This document shows positions 12,934-22,881 of a stretch of DNA of 39,212 nt, piece by piece; position 1 is the first letter of the stretch, and each line of letters starts with the position of its first letter. A program made the position numbers and the translations under genes. The notes below the pieces were generated by a model. It did not search any database, was not told the DNA's origin, and worked only from the letters and a program-made list of their open reading frames with translations. The DNA is from SIG440 sp045591035 (GTDB taxonomy: Bacteria > Bacillota > Clostridia > Monoglobales > Monoglobaceae). Where the stretch lies: the NCBI GenBank assembly GCA_045591035.1, contig JAZNSG010000040.1, forward strand, positions 1 to 39,212, in the 5' to 3' direction.

Positions 12934-15093
12934 CTAATTCAGGCCTTTCATGGTAAGGGAAATTCGTTTTTTTGCCAAATCTACCTCAAGAACCTTTACC
13001 TTTACAATGTCACCAATTGAAACCACATCCATAGGATGCTTGACAAACTTGTCGCTGAGCTGAGAAATATGCACAAGTCCATCCTGGTGAACACCAATAT
13101 CAACGAACGCCCCAAAGTCAATAACATTTCGCACCGTTCCCGTAAGGAGCATATCAGGTTTCAGGTCCTCCATGGACATAACATCATCCCGAAGAAGTGG
13201 CTGTTCAACAGAGTCTCTGGGGTCACGGCCGGGTTTTATTATTTCATCAACAATATCGTTAAGAGTGGGTATGCCGACACCTATTTCATCCGCAAGTTTC
13301 TCTTTGTCTTTTGATTTAAGTCTGTCGCGAATATCCTTTATTTCACCATTTTTCACATCCGCCATAGTATAACCAAGGGCGTCAATCAATTTTTCTGCCG
13401 CCTCGTAGGATTCCGGATGAACAGAGGTATTATCAAGAACATTTTTTCCGTCAGAAATTCTCAAAAATCCGGCACACTGCAAAAAGGCTTTTGGACCAAG
13501 CTTTTCAACCTTTTTAAGCTGGGCTCTGCTTGTGAAGCTTCCGTTTTCTTCACGGTATTTCACTATGTTCCCGGCAATAGTCGTATTCACACCGGAAATA
13601 TATTTAAGAAGTGGTGCAGATGCAGTGTTTAAGTCAACGCCAACGCTGTTTACGCAGTCCTCAACAACCCCGCCAAGAACCTCACCAAGTCGCTTTTGAT
13701 TCATATCGTGCTGGTATTGTCCCACACCGATTGCCTTGGGGTCAATCTTCACAAGCTCCGCAAGGGGGTCCTGTACCCGTCGGGCAATAGAAATAGCACT
13801 TCTCTGAGTCACATCAAAATCAGGAAATTCTTCAGCCCCGAGCTTTGATGCCGAATAAACCGAGGCACCGGCTTCGTTGGTTATAATGTACTTTATGTTT
13901 TTGTCTCCAATTTCCTTTATCAGGTTTGCGGCAAAAATTTCGGTTTCCTTTGATGCTGTTCCGTTGCCAATGGAAACAAGTGTTATCTTATGCTTTGAAA
14001 TAAGACCTTTCAAAAAGGCTTTTGCCGATTCCCTTTGGGCATCTGAATGGGTAATGTAAATCACACCCGTATCCAAAACTCTGCCCGTCTCATCAACAAC
14101 CCCCACCTTGCAGCCGGTGCGATATCCCGGGTCAAGGCCAAGAACAACCTGACCTTTAATGGGCGGTTGCATAAGAAGGTTTTTCAAATTTTCACGAAAT
14201 ACCTGCATGGCCTGTTCATGAGCAATATCCGTAAGCTCATTCCGTATCTCCCGTTCAATTGCAGGTTGAATAAGTCGTCCGTATGCATCTGCGGCAGCAC
14301 TCTCCACCAACTCGGTGCCAATAGAGTTAGGGTTGGCTAACTCACTTTTCTTTAAGTAATCCAAAATCGGCTCTTCGTCGACTTCTATTTTAACCGAAAG
14401 CAGTTTTTCGTTTTCACCACGGTCTATGGCAAGAACTCTGTGAGGAACGGCTTTTGAAACCGGCTCGGCAAAATCATAATAGAGTCTGTAAACCGAGTCC
14501 TCGTCTTCGTTTTGTGCCTTTGAGGTCAACATACCATTCTTTGCTGTCATTTCTCTTATCTTTTTTCTGTGTTCTGCATTGTCTGAAATAATTTCCGAGA
14601 TAATATCCATGGCTCCTGCCAATGCATCATCAACAGTTTCAACGCCCTTTTCGGCATCAATATATTCTGAAGCAATTTCGTCAAGGCTCCCCTGGGTTGT
14701 GTTCTGAAGATAAATCAACATAGCAAGGGGTTCAAGCCCTTTCTCTTTTGCGACAGTTGCACGGGTACGACGTTTCGGGCGGTAAGGACGATAAATATCC
14801 TCAAGCTCAGAAAGTTTTTGGGCGTTGTCAATCATATCAGAAAGTTCCTCGGTAAGTTTCCCCTGCTCCTCAATTATACGCTTTATATCTGCCTTTCTCT
14901 CCTCCATATTGCGAAGATAGATGAGTCGGTCCGAAAAGGTTCTCAAAACCTCATCACTTAGCTCTCCCGTAGCCTCTTTTCGGTATCGGGAAATAAAGGG
15001 AATTGTGTTTCCCTCGTCAATAAGTGCAATTGTGTTGTCAACCTGCCATTGTTTAAGGCTTAGCTCCTGTGCCAACTGCTCGGCAATTGTCAT
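12934..15093 (-). CDS. tex: Tex family RNA-binding transcription accessory protein
   Basis: The 719-aa nucleic-acid-binding protein has the Tex domain order: helical N-terminal region, YqgF/RuvC-like RNase H fold (GLDPGYRTGCKVGVVDETG), helix-hairpin-helix repeats (VNTASAPLLKYISG; LGPKAFLQCAGFLRI) and a C-terminal S1 domain (about 645-715, ending RISLTMK). Tex is linked to transcription and RNA turnover; the detailed role is uncertain. ATG 15093 is preferred, because GGAAAGG lies about 9 bases upstream, while the ATG at 15102 nearly touches that site. The gene starts 26 bases after polC ends, so it is probably the last gene of rpiB-ispG-polC-tex. Confidence 0.93.
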   Translation of the reverse strand: MTIAEQLAQELSLKQWQVDNTIALIDEGNTIPFISRYRKEATGELSDEVLRTFSDRLIYLRNMEERKADIKRIIEEQGKLTEELSDMIDNAQKLSELEDIYRPYRPKRRTRATVAKEKGLEPLAMLIYLQNTTQGSLDEIASEYIDAEKGVETVDDALAGAMDIISEIISDNAEHRKKIREMTAKNGMLTSKAQNEDEDSVYRLYYDFAEPVSKAVPHRVLAIDRGENEKLLSVKIEVDEEPILDYLKKSELANPNSIGTELVESAAADAYGRLIQPAIEREIRNELTDIAHEQAMQVFRENLKNLLMQPPIKGQVVLGLDPGYRTGCKVGVVDETGRVLDTGVIYITHSDAQRESAKAFLKGLISKHKITLVSIGNGTASKETEIFAANLIKEIGDKNIKYIITNEAGASVYSASKLGAEEFPDFDVTQRSAISIARRVQDPLAELVKIDPKAIGVGQYQHDMNQKRLGEVLGGVVEDCVNSVGVDLNTASAPLLKYISGVNTTIAGNIVKYREENGSFTSRAQLKKVEKLGPKAFLQCAGFLRISDGKNVLDNTSVHPESYEAAEKLIDALGYTMADVKNGEIKDIRDRLKSKDKEKLADEIGVGIPTLNDIVDEIIKPGRDPRDSVEQPLLRDDVMSMEDLKPDMLLTGTVRNVIDFGAFVDIGVHQDGLVHISQLSDKFVKHPMDVVSIGDIVKVKVLEVDLAKKRISLTMKGLN

Positions 15094-15119
15094 TTTTATC
15101 ATCCTTTCCGAAAAACTTT

Positions 15120-18100
15120 TTAAAAGTCAAATATAGACAGCTGACTTGTCTCAGGGAGATCCTTAAGACAGCCGTTTTCTGCAAGAGTTTCAATCACGGT
15201 TTTGTTGACCTTGCCCCGGTGTCTCAAGTCTTCAACCGATAAAAACTCACCCTCGGCACGTGCATCAACAATATTCTGTGCCGCGGCATCCCCAACTCCC
15301 TGAAAGGCATTTATGGGAAGTCGGATTTTTCCGTCAACTTTTTGGAACTTGAAGGCATCGGATTTCATAAGGTCAACAGGCAAAAACTCAATGCCCCTTT
15401 GATACATTTCGTGAACAACCTCACATATAGTATAGACGGATTTTTCGGTAGCAGACCATTCGTTTTGCTTTTGCTCAAGACGTCGCATCTCGTTCATAAG
15501 TACCTCGTCGCCTTTTGCCATAATGGCTCCGTCAAAAAGGTCGGCACGAACAGTGAAATATGCTATGTAAAAATCAATGGGATAATGAACCTTGAAGTAT
15601 GCCACGCGAAATGCCATCATAACATACGCCGCAGCATGAGCTTTCGGGAACATATATTTTATCTTCTTACAGGAATCAATGTACCAGTCGGGAACATTGT
15701 TTTCACGCATCGCCGCCTCAAAATCCTCGGGCATACCCTCTTTTGCGGCTCTTCCCTTTCGGACAAATTCCATTATCTTGAAGGCTGTCCCCGGTTCAAG
15801 CCCCTTGTTTATGAGATATGTCATAATATCATCACGCACACCGATAACCTCTGAAAGGGTTGCTGTGCCTGATTTAATCAGCTCTTGTGCATTGCCGAGC
15901 CAAACATCCGTACCGTGAGAAAGTCCCGCAATGAGAACAAGCTCATAAAAGGTTGTGGGCAATGTGTCAAGAAGCATCTGGCGTGTAAATGATGTTCCAA
16001 ACTCGGGAACACCAAAGGTTCCAACCTTTGAGTGAATTTGCTCAGGCGTCACACCAATCGCCTCGGTGCTTGAAAAAATGCTCATGGTTTCAGGGTCATC
16101 AAGAGGGATTTTTGTCGCATCTTCTCCCGTCAGGGTTTCAAGCATTCTTATGGTAGACGGGTCATCGTGCCCAAGGATATCAAGCTTGAGCAGATTGTCA
16201 TGGATTGAATGAAAATCAAAGTGAGTTGTTATTATCCCTGAATCCTTTTTCTCAGCCGGGTGCTGAACAGGACAAAAATCGTGAATGTCCATTGTTTTCG
16301 GACAAACGATAATTCCGCCGGGATGCTGTCCGGTTGTGTTCTTTATATCAACTAACCCCTTTGAAACACGTTTAAGTTCCGCCTGGGTGGGGGTTATGCC
16401 TTTGTTTTCATAATACTTTCTTCCGTAAAATCCAATTGCTGTTTTGTCTGCAATTGTGCCGATTGTTCCGGCTTTAAAGACATATTCCTCACCAAAAAGC
16501 TCTCCCACATACTTGTGGGCAGTTGCCTGATACTCACCCGAGAAGTTAAGGTCGATATCTGGAACCTTGTCGCCCTTAAAGCCAAGAAAGGTTTCAAATG
16601 GTATATTAAATCCGTCTTTGTGAAGCTTTGCGCCACACACGGGGCAAGTTTTGTCAGGCATATCTATGCCTATGTTGTATTCGCCTTTGGTAAAAAACTC
16701 CGAATATTTGCATTCATGACAAATATAGTGAGGTGCAAGAGCATTAACCTCGGTTATCCCCGCAAGGTATGCCGCAAATGACGAACCGACAGAACCACGG
16801 GACCCAACCAGATACCCCGCCTCGTTGGACTTTTTAACAAGCTTGTGAGCTATCATATACATAACAGAATATCCATACCCCACAATACATCCAAGCTCAC
16901 GGTCCATACGCTCTTTAACTATCTCAGGAAGTTCGTCTCCGTACACCTTGTGTGCAAAAGCATGGCACATATCCAGCAAATCCTGCTCACAGTTTTCAAT
17001 TGACGGTGGATACGAGCCACTTTTGAGGGGTTCAATGTCGTCAATCATATCAGCTATAAGGTTTGAGTTAGTTACAACTACCTCATAAGCCTTTTCTTTT
17101 CCCAAATACGAAAATTCTTCAAGCATTTCGTCAGTTGTACGGAAATAAAGGGGCGCTTGCATGTCTGCATCGTCATATCCCTGTGCGCCCTGAAGAACTC
17201 TTCGGTACAGCTCGTCTTTGGGGTCCATAAAATGCACATCGCAGGTAGCGACTACCAACTTGCCCATAGTTTCGCCAAGACGGACAATCTTCCGGTTAAG
17301 TTCTTTCAAAGCTTCACGGTCAGGAACACTGCCATCACGCACCATGAAGTCGTTATTTCCAAGGGGCTGAATTTCAAGATAGTCATAAAAGGCTGCAATC
17401 TTCTCGATTTCTTCCTGCGGTTTACCCTGACGTATGGCACTATAAAGCTCTCCCGCTTCACAGGCACTGCCGATAATAAGTCCCTCGCGGTACTTTGCAA
17501 GAATGCTTTTCGGAATTCTCGGACGTTTGTAATAATAATCCAGGTTGGACTTTGAAATAAGCTTGTACATATTCTTAAGTCCAACAGCATTCTTTGCAAG
17601 AATAATAATATGGTTATAGGGAAGCTTCAAAAGCTCGGGGTTTTTATCCACAGAATAATCCCCCGGTACAATATCCTCTGCCTTTTCCTTTTCCTGACAC
17701 ATTTTTATAAACGCCTCTGCTGTTGCATGGGCATCGTCAGACGCTCTGTGGTGATTTTCCAAAGATACCCCCGTTCGTTCGCAAAGAGCCTCGAGATTGT
17801 GCTTTTTCTCGTCGGGAAAAAGCTCCTTTGAAAGCTGTACAGTATCTAAAACCGTATTTTCAAACTCCATACATAGGCGTTTTGCCGCAGCCTTTATGAA
17901 ACTGACATCAAACTTCGCATTGTGTGCAATCACAGTATTATTGCCGCAAAATTCAAGGAATTTGGGCAATATTTCGTCGATTTTCGGAGCATCAGCCACC
18001 ATTTCATTGGTTATCCCCGTAAGTGTGGCAATCTGCTCGGGAATTTCTCGGTTAGGATTGACTAACTTAGAGAAGGTATCCACAAGCTTTCCGTCCATAA

Positions 18101-19439
18101 GTTTAACCGCACCTATTTCGGTTATTTCTTCGGTTTCGGGATTCAACCCCGTGGTTTCTATATCAAAAACAACGTATGTCCGGTCGGCATAGCTTTTTGG
18201 CAAAGCATCAATCCCAAGGGGCAAGTCATTTATAAAATAACCTTCTGTTCCATAAATAATTTTAAAATCCTTACCTGCTTTCCGCAGTTTTCCAAGGGTT
18301 CCGAATGCTTCAGGAAAAGCCTGGGCAACACCGTGGTCTGTTATGGCGATTGCGCTGTGTCCCCATGCCGCCGCACGATTAATCAAATCAGCAGGTGAAG
18401 TGATTGCGTCCTTTGCACTCATTTTTGTGTGAAGGTGAAGTTCAACACGCTTTTTCTCGCAGGTATCCCGGCGCAGCATTGGCTTTTCGTGAATCTCAAC
18501 GGATAAAACCTTCATTTTCTCACAGTGCGCTCTGTCGTCATATTCATAAGTTCCCCGCACAGACAGAATGTTTTCTTCTTTTATGGCGGGAAGAACAGCT
18601 TTTACCACATCGGCTTTGCCGAAAATTTCGCAGGTCAATGCCCAATTATCGTCACCAATATCAAAATTCACCGCAATCCAGGCAAGTTTTCCGTCTTTGT
18701 TTATTTCACGTGTTTCAACAGAAATTACCTCGCCCCTGATGGCACAAATCCCCATTCCGGCACGGACCTCTGACATAGAAATAATGTCTTCGGTTATTGG
18801 TTTCCCGAAAACCAGCCCGGATTTCGGAATTTCAGCATCATTGGTTTTTTCTTCTGCTTTTTCAGGGATATGCTCAGCACGAGTTGCTGCCAGTTGCTTT
18901 GCAACCTTTTCTTTTATTTTTGCTTCCCGCTCTTTTTTGTCCTCTGTATACGCAGAAACATCCACAGAAGACCCTTCAATTTCTACTTTAATATCTCTCC
19001 CTAATTCATCACTGGCAAGTTTGGCTAAAATATTTCCGCAATTGTTCTCTTCAAGAATATCAACGCCGCTTTTCACATTTGTTACCTTTAAAATATTCCC
19101 GACAAGGTCGCCACGGCTTCCTACCAAAAACGCCTTGCATATACTGCATTTTTTGAACAGGGAAAACAGGAGGTTTTTGTAAAAAGCCTCCGAGAATTCT
19201 AAATCGACATATTTTAAATTGATTTCCAGGGCATCAAGGCCATAAATCTGCTTTGCGGTCTCCTGAAACTCAAAAAGCTCTGGCTTTGAGATAAGTTCCC
19301 CGGAAGAAAGCTGAACTTTTACCGACTTGCTCTTTATATCCACAAGAAAATCAAGAACCTCCGCCTTTTCCAAGGTGGTGGCAAATGGCTCGGTAACAGT
19401 TACCTTGTCGAAAACATCTAATATTCCTGCCAAAGTCAA
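15120..19439 (-). CDS. polC: DNA polymerase III alpha subunit, PolC type
   Basis: The 1439-aa replicative polymerase of low-GC Gram-positives has an intrinsic proofreading exonuclease. Visible order: divergent N-terminal domain, OB fold (about 230-315), PHP domain beginning RVELHLHTKMSAKDA (331) and interrupted by the DEDD exonuclease (YVVFDIETTGLNPETEEITE, 422-441), a zinc site (CHEC...CPVCG, about 900-930), and the palm with VGSRGSVGSSFAAYL and catalytic PDIDLNFSG near 958-966. Length matches PolC (about 1440 aa). It starts with TTG inside the ispG stop (TTGA overlap) behind AAAGGG, so translation is coupled. It works with the beta clamp at 4747-5853. Confidence 0.97.
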   Translation of the reverse strand: MTLAGILDVFDKVTVTEPFATTLEKAEVLDFLVDIKSKSVKVQLSSGELISKPELFEFQETAKQIYGLDALEINLKYVDLEFSEAFYKNLLFSLFKKCSICKAFLVGSRGDLVGNILKVTNVKSGVDILEENNCGNILAKLASDELGRDIKVEIEGSSVDVSAYTEDKKEREAKIKEKVAKQLAATRAEHIPEKAEEKTNDAEIPKSGLVFGKPITEDIISMSEVRAGMGICAIRGEVISVETREINKDGKLAWIAVNFDIGDDNWALTCEIFGKADVVKAVLPAIKEENILSVRGTYEYDDRAHCEKMKVLSVEIHEKPMLRRDTCEKKRVELHLHTKMSAKDAITSPADLINRAAAWGHSAIAITDHGVAQAFPEAFGTLGKLRKAGKDFKIIYGTEGYFINDLPLGIDALPKSYADRTYVVFDIETTGLNPETEEITEIGAVKLMDGKLVDTFSKLVNPNREIPEQIATLTGITNEMVADAPKIDEILPKFLEFCGNNTVIAHNAKFDVSFIKAAAKRLCMEFENTVLDTVQLSKELFPDEKKHNLEALCERTGVSLENHHRASDDAHATAEAFIKMCQEKEKAEDIVPGDYSVDKNPELLKLPYNHIIILAKNAVGLKNMYKLISKSNLDYYYKRPRIPKSILAKYREGLIIGSACEAGELYSAIRQGKPQEEIEKIAAFYDYLEIQPLGNNDFMVRDGSVPDREALKELNRKIVRLGETMGKLVVATCDVHFMDPKDELYRRVLQGAQGYDDADMQAPLYFRTTDEMLEEFSYLGKEKAYEVVVTNSNLIADMIDDIEPLKSGSYPPSIENCEQDLLDMCHAFAHKVYGDELPEIVKERMDRELGCIVGYGYSVMYMIAHKLVKKSNEAGYLVGSRGSVGSSFAAYLAGITEVNALAPHYICHECKYSEFFTKGEYNIGIDMPDKTCPVCGAKLHKDGFNIPFETFLGFKGDKVPDIDLNFSGEYQATAHKYVGELFGEEYVFKAGTIGTIADKTAIGFYGRKYYENKGITPTQAELKRVSKGLVDIKNTTGQHPGGIIVCPKTMDIHDFCPVQHPAEKKDSGIITTHFDFHSIHDNLLKLDILGHDDPSTIRMLETLTGEDATKIPLDDPETMSIFSSTEAIGVTPEQIHSKVGTFGVPEFGTSFTRQMLLDTLPTTFYELVLIAGLSHGTDVWLGNAQELIKSGTATLSEVIGVRDDIMTYLINKGLEPGTAFKIMEFVRKGRAAKEGMPEDFEAAMRENNVPDWYIDSCKKIKYMFPKAHAAAYVMMAFRVAYFKVHYPIDFYIAYFTVRADLFDGAIMAKGDEVLMNEMRRLEQKQNEWSATEKSVYTICEVVHEMYQRGIEFLPVDLMKSDAFKFQKVDGKIRLPINAFQGVGDAAAQNIVDARAEGEFLSVEDLRHRGKVNKTVIETLAENGCLKDLPETSQLSIFDF

Positions 19440-20494
19440 TTCTTCCCTTTCAACATTTTTTCCACTTCACAGAGCAAGGTTTCAACAATCCGGTCCTCCG
19501 GAACCTTGCCCACAATTTCGCCTTTTTTAAAAAGCAAAGCATCCCCTGCTCCTCCGGCTATTCCTATGTCTGCATCCCTTGCCTCGCCAGGGCCGTTTAC
19601 CGCACAGCCCATAACAGCAACCTTGAGATTTCCGTCAAAAGTTTCAAGGCGCTCAGTTATTTCCTTTGCTATGGGAATAAGGTTTATCTTGCATCGTGCA
19701 CAAGTCGGGCACGAAACGACCTCAATTCCTTTTTCCATAAGGCCAAGAGCTTTAAGGATAAGCTTTGCAGACTCAACCTCCATACAAGGGTCATCAGTAA
19801 GAGACACCCGTATAGTTTCTCCGATTCCGTCGGCAAGAAGTGAGCCTATGCCGATTGAAGACTTGATGATTCCGCTTTTGTAGGTTCCTGCCTCCGTCAC
19901 ACCAAGGTGCAAAGGATAGTCAAGCCGCTCACGGGCAAGTCGATATGCTGCAATGGTCTTTTTCACGTCCGAGGACTTGATTGACACAACCGTGTCATAA
20001 AAATCAAACTTCTCAAGGATGCGTATATGCTCAAGGGCACTCTCAACCATAGCTTCAGGGGTAGCAGAGCCGTACTTTTCAAGAAGCTTTTTATCCAATG
20101 AGCCACCGTTAACCCCAATTCTGATGGGTATATTGCGCCGCTTTGCCTCAAGGGCAACCGCCTTTGCACGGGATTCATCGCCGATGTTCCCCGGATTTAT
20201 ACGGATTTTATCTACGCCACGCTCCATAGCAATAAGAGCCAGACGATAGTCAAAATGTATATCTGCAACAAGGGGGATGTGTATTTTGTTTTTTATGTCA
20301 AAGATTGCTTCAGCGGATTTTTCGTCACCTACCGCAACCCTGACAATATCACATCCATGCTCCTCAAGCTCCAGAATCTGAGCCACTGTCTTTTCAGCAT
20401 CACCTGTGTACGCTGTGGTCATTGACTGGATAGCTATTTTCTCGCCACCGCCAATGAAGGTATTGCCGATTTTAACACGCCGTACAGTTGACAT
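19436..20494 (-). CDS. ispG: 4-hydroxy-3-methylbut-2-en-1-yl diphosphate synthase (IspG/GcpE)
   Basis: The 352-aa iron-sulfur enzyme of the MEP isoprenoid pathway converts MEcPP to HMBPP. The N-terminal TIM barrel carries RINPGNIG (98-105). The C-terminal domain has the [4Fe-4S] ligands C262, C265 and C297 and the catalytic-side E304 (GCAVNGPGEA). ATG 20494 is chosen, with AGAGGTGG just upstream; the longer frame would use a TTG. It lies between rpiB (25 bp) and polC (4-bp overlap). An ispG-polC order is common in Bacillota, whereas dxr and rseP, often upstream, are not here. Confidence 0.96.
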   Translation of the reverse strand: MSTVRRVKIGNTFIGGGEKIAIQSMTTAYTGDAEKTVAQILELEEHGCDIVRVAVGDEKSAEAIFDIKNKIHIPLVADIHFDYRLALIAMERGVDKIRINPGNIGDESRAKAVALEAKRRNIPIRIGVNGGSLDKKLLEKYGSATPEAMVESALEHIRILEKFDFYDTVVSIKSSDVKKTIAAYRLARERLDYPLHLGVTEAGTYKSGIIKSSIGIGSLLADGIGETIRVSLTDDPCMEVESAKLILKALGLMEKGIEVVSCPTCARCKINLIPIAKEITERLETFDGNLKVAVMGCAVNGPGEARDADIGIAGGAGDALLFKKGEIVGKVPEDRIVETLLCEVEKMLKGKN

Positions 20495-20519
20495 AAGCGC
20501 CACCTCTTTCAATCAAAGT

Positions 20520-20954
20520 CTATTTTTCAAGAGCCATAACCTTGTCAATTCTTGTCTGGTGTCTGCCGCCCTGAAACTTGGCGTCAAGATAGGAATTCAC
20601 AATATCAACCGCCAAATCGCAGCCGGTAATTCTTTCTCCAAGGCAAATAACATTTGCGTTGTTGTGTTCACGGGTCATACGGGCACTGTATGTATCTGTC
20701 AGGTGTGCCGCTCTTATGCCTTTTATCTTGTTTGCCGCCATGCTCATACCAATCCCTGTGCCGCAAATGAGGATGCCCTCAGTGCACTCATTCGAAGTAA
20801 CCGCAGCACACACCTTTTCTGCGATATCAGGATAATCGCAGGAATCCGAACTGTATGTCCCGAAATCCTTGTATTCAATTCCCCTCTTTTCAAGAAGGTT
20901 TTTTATGGTTTCTTTGAGGTTTACACCACCGTGGTCAGAGCCAATCGCTATCAT
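20520..20954 (-). CDS. rpiB: Ribose-5-phosphate isomerase B
   Basis: The 144-aa enzyme interconverts ribose-5-phosphate and ribulose-5-phosphate in the pentose phosphate pathway. The N-terminal GSDHGG (5-10), catalytic C64 in LICGTGIGMSMAANK, the phosphate-binding region and H97 (REHNNAN) all match RpiB. A LacAB-type sugar isomerase is the main alternative, but the Cys-GTGIG signature and solitary gene favour RpiB. AAGGAGAT precedes the ATG. It is the first gene of the rpiB-ispG-polC-tex operon and shares a divergent intergenic region with the phosphohexomutase gene. Confidence 0.93.
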   Translation of the reverse strand: MIAIGSDHGGVNLKETIKNLLEKRGIEYKDFGTYSSDSCDYPDIAEKVCAAVTSNECTEGILICGTGIGMSMAANKIKGIRAAHLTDTYSARMTREHNNANVICLGERITGCDLAVDIVNSYLDAKFQGGRHQTRIDKVMALEK

Positions 20955-20994
20955 GTTACAAAATCTCCTTTTCTTCTAAAAAATCTACTCTTTT

Positions 20995-21023
20995 ATAATA
21001 ACAAATTTTTTCTGAATAATCAA
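20995..21023 (-). promoter_or_regulatory. Promoter of rpiB-ispG-polC-tex
   Basis: Minus-strand TTGATT (21018-21023), 17 bp, TATTAT (20995-21000), about 40 bp before the rpiB start. Confidence 0.65.
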
Positions 21024-21041
21024 TGATTTTAGAGAAAAATA

Positions 21042-21070
21042 TTGAAATTAAACTTTACATATTGTATAAT
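21042..21070 (+). promoter_or_regulatory. Promoter of the phosphohexomutase gene
   Basis: TTGAAA (21042-21047), 17 bp, consensus TATAAT (21065-21070). Its -35 stands 18 bp from the -35 of the divergent rpiB promoter. Confidence 0.7.
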
Positions 21071-21104
21071 ACATGTATAGTTCTTTGGAAAGGATTTGAT
21101 TGCA

Positions 21105-22820
21105 GTGAATTATCTTGAAGAATACAAAAACTGGCTTTCAAACGTAAACGACGAAGAAAGAGCAGAGCTTGAGAAAATAAAGAATGACGAAAACGAAATA
21201 AAGGACCGCTTTTATACAGCGCTTGAGTTTGGAACAGCGGGGCTTCGTGGTGTTATCGGCATGGGTCTTAATCGCATGAACACCTATATCGTTGCCCGTG
21301 CAACCCAAGGCCTGGCAAATCAGTTAGTTAAGACTAACAAAAACAAGGATTTAAAGGTGACGATTGCCTATGACAGCAGAAACATGTCAGAGGAGTTTGC
21401 AAAAGTTGCCGCATCTGTCCTTGGAGCAAACGGAATAAAAGCCCTTATATTCAAAGAGCTAAAGCCCGTTCCGGAGCTTTCATTTTCGGTGAGGTACAAA
21501 AGTGCGGATGCCGGTATAGCCATAACCGCAAGTCACAATCCGGCAAAATACAACGGCTACAAGGTTTATGGCAGTGACGGAGCGCAGCTTAACCCCGAAC
21601 TTGCAGACCTTGTGCTTGAGGAGATTGAAAAAATTCCCGTTTTCGGCGGAGCAAAGCTTATGGATTTTGACGTGGGCATTGAAAAAGGTATCATAGAGAT
21701 TATGGGCGACGAGGTTGAAGATGCTTTTTTGAGCGAGGTTAAAAAGCTCAGCATAAACCCAACGCTTGTCCGGGAAAAGGGAAAGAGTATGAAGTTTGTT
21801 TATACGCCCCTTCATGGCTCGGGGAATGTTCCGGTCCGGAAAGTCCTGAAAGCGGTTGGGTTTGATAACGTCATTGTGGTTCCCGAGCAGGAAAAGCCTG
21901 ATGGAAACTTCCCAACAGTAAGCGCACCTAACCCTGAGAATAAAGATGTTTTTGAGCTTGGGGTTTCCCTTGCAAAAAAGAACGAGGCAGACCTTATTAT
22001 CGGCACTGACCCCGACGCTGACCGTGTAGGAATTCTTGTACGTGACAATTTGAGCGAATACATCCCCCTGACAGGAAACCAGACGGGGCTTCTTCTTACC
22101 GAATACATTCTTTCGGGTAAATCAGAACAAGGCACCTTGCCCAAGGACGGATTTGTTGTTAAAACAATCGTTACAACAAATATAACCAAGGCAATTTGTG
22201 ATTTTTATGGTGTTAAAATGATAGATGTTCTTACCGGCTTTAAGTTTATCGGAGAAAAGATAAAAGAGGCTGAAGGATCCGGCAAGGGTAGTTATCTCTT
22301 CGGCTTTGAAGAAAGCTATGGATGTCTCGCCGGAACTTATGCCCGGGATAAGGATGCCGTGGCTGCGACAATGCTTATTGCTGAAATGGCACTGTACTAC
22401 CGAGAAAAAGGCCTCAGCCTTTATGACCAGCTTCTGAGAGTTTATGAAAAGTATGGTTTTTATAACGAGTTTGTTCTTTCCTATTCCTTTGAAGGGATTG
22501 AAGGCGCAGAAAAAATAAAAGGCATAATGGAAAAAATCCGCACAGCACCCCCAAAAGAGTTTGGCGGAAAGACAGTTCTCGCAGTCAGGGACTACAGCGT
22601 TTCAAAACGCAAGGTACTAAATACCAACGAAACCGAAGAAATTCTTCTTCCAAAAGCCAATGTTATTTATCTTGAGCTTTCCGACTCGTGCAACTTTATA
22701 GTCAGACCGTCGGGAACAGAACCAAAGATAAAATTCTATTGTTTGCTTTCGGGAAAAACAGCCGAAGAAACCAAGGCTCTTGAGAAACTATTCAAATCGG
22801 ATATTGAAAAACTGATTTAA
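21105..22820 (+). CDS. Phosphoglucomutase/phosphomannomutase (alpha-D-phosphohexomutase, PgcA type)
   Basis: The 571-aa alpha-phosphohexomutase interconverts hexose-6-phosphate and hexose-1-phosphate, supplying precursors of nucleotide sugars. Domain motifs in order: phosphoserine loop TASHNP (141-146), Mg-binding DPDADRVG, sugar-binding GFEESYG, and C-terminal phosphate-binding RPSGTEPKIKFY. The N-terminal extension and length match PgcA-type enzymes active on glucose. GTG 21105 is preferred because AAAGGA lies about 10 bases before it, whereas the in-frame TTG at 21096 overlaps that spacing. It has its own promoter and terminator. Confidence 0.93.
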   Translation: MNYLEEYKNWLSNVNDEERAELEKIKNDENEIKDRFYTALEFGTAGLRGVIGMGLNRMNTYIVARATQGLANQLVKTNKNKDLKVTIAYDSRNMSEEFAKVAASVLGANGIKALIFKELKPVPELSFSVRYKSADAGIAITASHNPAKYNGYKVYGSDGAQLNPELADLVLEEIEKIPVFGGAKLMDFDVGIEKGIIEIMGDEVEDAFLSEVKKLSINPTLVREKGKSMKFVYTPLHGSGNVPVRKVLKAVGFDNVIVVPEQEKPDGNFPTVSAPNPENKDVFELGVSLAKKNEADLIIGTDPDADRVGILVRDNLSEYIPLTGNQTGLLLTEYILSGKSEQGTLPKDGFVVKTIVTTNITKAICDFYGVKMIDVLTGFKFIGEKIKEAEGSGKGSYLFGFEESYGCLAGTYARDKDAVAATMLIAEMALYYREKGLSLYDQLLRVYEKYGFYNEFVLSYSFEGIEGAEKIKGIMEKIRTAPPKEFGGKTVLAVRDYSVSKRKVLNTNETEEILLPKANVIYLELSDSCNFIVRPSGTEPKIKFYCLLSGKTAEETKALEKLFKSDIEKLI

Positions 22821-22825
22821 AATTA

Positions 22826-22863
22826 AAAGCGGTGTTAGTAAAAACTAACTCCGCTTTGTTTTT
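22826..22863 (+). terminator. Terminator between phosphohexomutase and dCMP deaminase (bidirectional)
   Basis: AAAGCGGtGTTAGT pairs with ACTAACtCCGCTTT around a loop of A; T-rich sequence follows. The convergent dCMP deaminase ends about 20 bp away. Confidence 0.8.
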
Positions 22864-22881
22864 CATAGATTATTCAGGGCA

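Noticed and set aside
17644..17652. TTATCCACA DnaA box
   Set aside because: A single isolated match inside the polC coding sequence, expected by chance.
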